Below are positions 5,181 through 6,458 of a DNA stretch of 6,458 bases, piece after piece. The translations under genes were made by a program, and so were the position numbers. Numbering within the stretch: position 1 is the stretch's first letter; every line of letters starts with the position of its first letter. Below the pieces are notes generated by a model. The model was given only the letters and a program-made list of their open reading frames with translations. It ran no database searches and was not told where the DNA came from. This DNA comes from an uncultured Oxalobacteraceae bacterium. GTDB taxonomy: Bacteria; Pseudomonadota; Gammaproteobacteria; Burkholderiales; Burkholderiaceae. Where the stretch lies: NCBI GenBank assembly GCA_946479705.1, contig CAMLHI010000120.1, positions 1 to 6,458 on the forward strand, in the 5' to 3' direction.

Positions 5181-6245
5181 TCAGGTCGGCGTGTCGACCT
5201 TGTCCCAGCCGGCGTGCTGGAAGCGCACCAGCCAGTTGAGCGCGTGATGGCGCTCCATCACCACATCGACATCCACGCCCGGCGTGTCCGGACGCTTCTT
5301 CAGGCGCTGCTGGCGGAGGTGCCAGTGCAGGCGGTAGGTCAGGTCGAGCGCGTCGAGGATCTCGCTGCCGGTCCGTAGCGCCGGGCCGCGCATCTCGATC
5401 AGGGTGGCCACGGTCTTGGCCGTGTCGCAGGGCGCGGCCGGGAATGGCAGCGCGTCCGCCGGGCCCAGCGCCCACTCCAGCACGTACAGGCTCTCGTAAC
5501 GCCACAGGAACTGCGCGCACTCTTTCCGGGTCGGCTTGTCCTTCGCCAGGAAGGCCTTCTCGTCGGGCGACAGGTAGTCCTCGGCGAGCGGCATCCTATC
5601 GAGCAGGGTGTCCACGCTCATCGGCTCGTTCGAGGCCACCGATTCGGCGCGCAGCGCCACCAGCAGCAGCGCACGCGCACGGCCTACCACTTCGTCGCGC
5701 TCGCGCAGTACCAGTTCGGGTTCGGAGATCAACGGCGGCAAACTCTCCTGCACCGCGGTGCCGCGTGCGGCCAGCGCTGCCTCGGTGGCTGCCTTGCGTG
5801 CCAATGCCTGCGCTGGATAAGGCAGCACCGCTGCGGGATCGGTCGCGCCCAGCAGCACGCGGCCTTGCGGATCGGTCACCTGCTCGTCCTGCGTGTACAG
5901 GATCGCGTTGGCACGCGCGGCCCAGGCGTGGAAGGCAGCCAGATCGTCCACGCCGACCGCCATGATGAGGTGATGCTGCACGCGCTGCACATGCAGGATC
6001 ACGTGGTATTTGTCGGCTGACATCTGGCCGTCGCCCAGGTCCAGGATATGCCCGCAGAAGCGGTTCAGGTGCGCCAGCAGCTCGGGATCGGACAGGTCGC
6101 GCCGTGCGTGCAGCAGGTGCGCAAACGTCGGGCGCTCCAGCTCCACCAGGGTGCTGTAGACGTTGAACAGGGTCGTCTCGCCGCTGGGGACCGGAACCTG
6201 GTCCGGCAGCTTGCGCGCGAACAGGCGCTTGAGTTGGCCGATCAT
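5181..6245 (-). CDS. DUF4272 domain-containing protein of unknown function
   Basis: This is a 354-residue predicted cytoplasmic protein with no signal peptide or membrane segment. I recognise the C-terminal half as DUF4272-like, from the ERDEVVGRARALLLVALRAE helix (residues 182-201), LSPDEKAFL (225-233), FLWRYESLYVLEWALG (246-261), EILDALDLTYRLHWHL (295-310), ERHHALNWLV (331-340) and the closing WDKVDTPT. The N-terminal half (1-175) is less familiar: it starts with a basic stretch and includes a beta-rich-looking segment KYHVILHVQRVQHHLIMAVGV (79-99, described here only by its ends K79 and V99). No catalytic motif can be named, but conserved Trp, Arg and Glu residues suggest a structured fold. 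The ATG lies 3 nt after the proB stop and has no strong ribosome site of its own, so coupled translation with proB is likely. Function is unknown; DUF4272 assignment is by recognition only. Confidence 0.75.
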   Translation of the reverse strand: MIGQLKRLFARKLPDQVPVPSGETTLFNVYSTLVELERPTFAHLLHARRDLSDPELLAHLNRFCGHILDLGDGQMSADKYHVILHVQRVQHHLIMAVGVDDLAAFHAWAARANAILYTQDEQVTDPQGRVLLGATDPAAVLPYPAQALARKAATEAALAARGTAVQESLPPLISEPELVLRERDEVVGRARALLLVALRAESVASNEPMSVDTLLDRMPLAEDYLSPDEKAFLAKDKPTRKECAQFLWRYESLYVLEWALGPADALPFPAAPCDTAKTVATLIEMRGPALRTGSEILDALDLTYRLHWHLRQQRLKKRPDTPGVDVDVVMERHHALNWLVRFQHAGWDKVDTPT

Positions 6246-6248
6246 CGC

Positions 6249-6458
6249 TTAGATGATCACCAGGTTATCGCGGTGAATCAGCTCGGCGCCTTCGAGGAAG
6301 CCGAGGATGGCCTCGATCTCGGCCGAGGGCTTGCGCATGATGCGGCGCGCCTCCGAACTGGTGTAGTTGCTGATGCCGCGCGCGATCGCCGTACCGTCTT
6401 CGGTCAGGCAGGTGATCACCGCGCCGCGGCCGAATTCGCCCTTCACTTCCACCACGCC
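6249..6458 (-). CDS. proB: Glutamate 5-kinase ProB, C-terminal PUA domain (5' end outside window)
   Basis: ProB phosphorylates L-glutamate as the first, feedback-regulated step of proline synthesis. Only the last 69 residues are in the window, reading on the minus strand from the right edge to the TAA at 6249-6251. They form the end of the PUA domain, with the pattern [38 protein letters not shown] and the ending [11 protein letters not shown], which is characteristic of betaproteobacterial ProB. The amino-acid-kinase catalytic domain lies outside, so its integrity cannot be judged. The GTG at 6453-6455 is an internal Val codon, not a start. The DUF4272 gene follows 3 nt downstream, presumably in the same transcript. 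Confidence 0.9.
   Translation of the reverse strand, partial: GVVEVKGEFGRGAVITCLTEDGTAIARGISNYTSSEARRIMRKPSAEIEAILGFLEGAELIHRDNLVII

Noticed and set aside
5444..5965. Plus-strand 173-codon open frame opposite the DUF4272 gene
   Set aside because: It is Arg/Pro/Ala/Ser-rich, has no recognisable motif, and is explained as a shadow of the minus-strand gene.
1..6458. A wholly new defence, mobile or biosynthetic system
   Set aside because: Every coding stretch except the DUF4272 gene belongs to a known housekeeping or metabolic family, and I see no repeats, integrase, toxin-antitoxin or array structure that would support such a claim.

Overview
The window comes from a GC-rich betaproteobacterial chromosome, most likely Oxalobacteraceae or a related Burkholderiales family (Massilia, Duganella or Janthinobacterium-like). 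That placement rests on protein style: an Azotobacter-type FdxA, an intracellular PHB depolymerase, a short RsxB paired with Nth, and a PUA-ended ProB. It was made by recognition, not by a database search. It reads as ordinary chromosomal backbone. No tRNA, rRNA, insertion sequence, phage gene or CRISPR array is visible.

Layout, left to right. (1) The 3' end of a membrane transporter gene of the putative Na+/H+ antiporter type (1-522, +). (2) A 190-bp promoter region, then fdxA, a 7Fe ferredoxin (713-1036, +), and a thioredoxin-reductase-like ferredoxin-NADP reductase (1153-2250, +), closed by a strong intrinsic terminator at 2291-2318. (3) A 276-bp gap with a consensus -10 box and a 5'-leader dyad, then the intracellular polyhydroxyalkanoate depolymerase phaZ (2527-3762, +), again closed by a strong terminator at 3785-3811. 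(4) A two-gene unit, rsxB-like ferredoxin (3851-4528) and nth, endonuclease III (4533-5180), starting from a TATAAT box almost directly behind the phaZ terminator. (5) On the opposite strand, entering from the right edge, the 3' end of proB (glutamate 5-kinase PUA domain, 6249-6458) followed 3 nt later by a DUF4272-type gene of unknown function (5181-6245). Its stop codon abuts the nth stop with no spacer.

Functionally, three neighbouring units concern iron-sulfur electron transfer or carbon storage. FdxA and the flavoprotein reductase are a plausible NADPH-ferredoxin pair. PhaZ mobilises stored PHB, whose product feeds NADH formation. RsxB and Nth are both [4Fe-4S] proteins in one transcript. 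The rsxB-nth pairing recalls the gammaproteobacterial rsxABCDGE-nth operon, here without the membrane subunits and without RsxB's N-terminal membrane anchor.

I found no convincing evidence of a wholly new system. The items most worth a second look are the anchorless RsxB-Nth pair, the DUF4272 gene coupled to proB, the phaZ leader dyad, and the fdxA upstream dyad.
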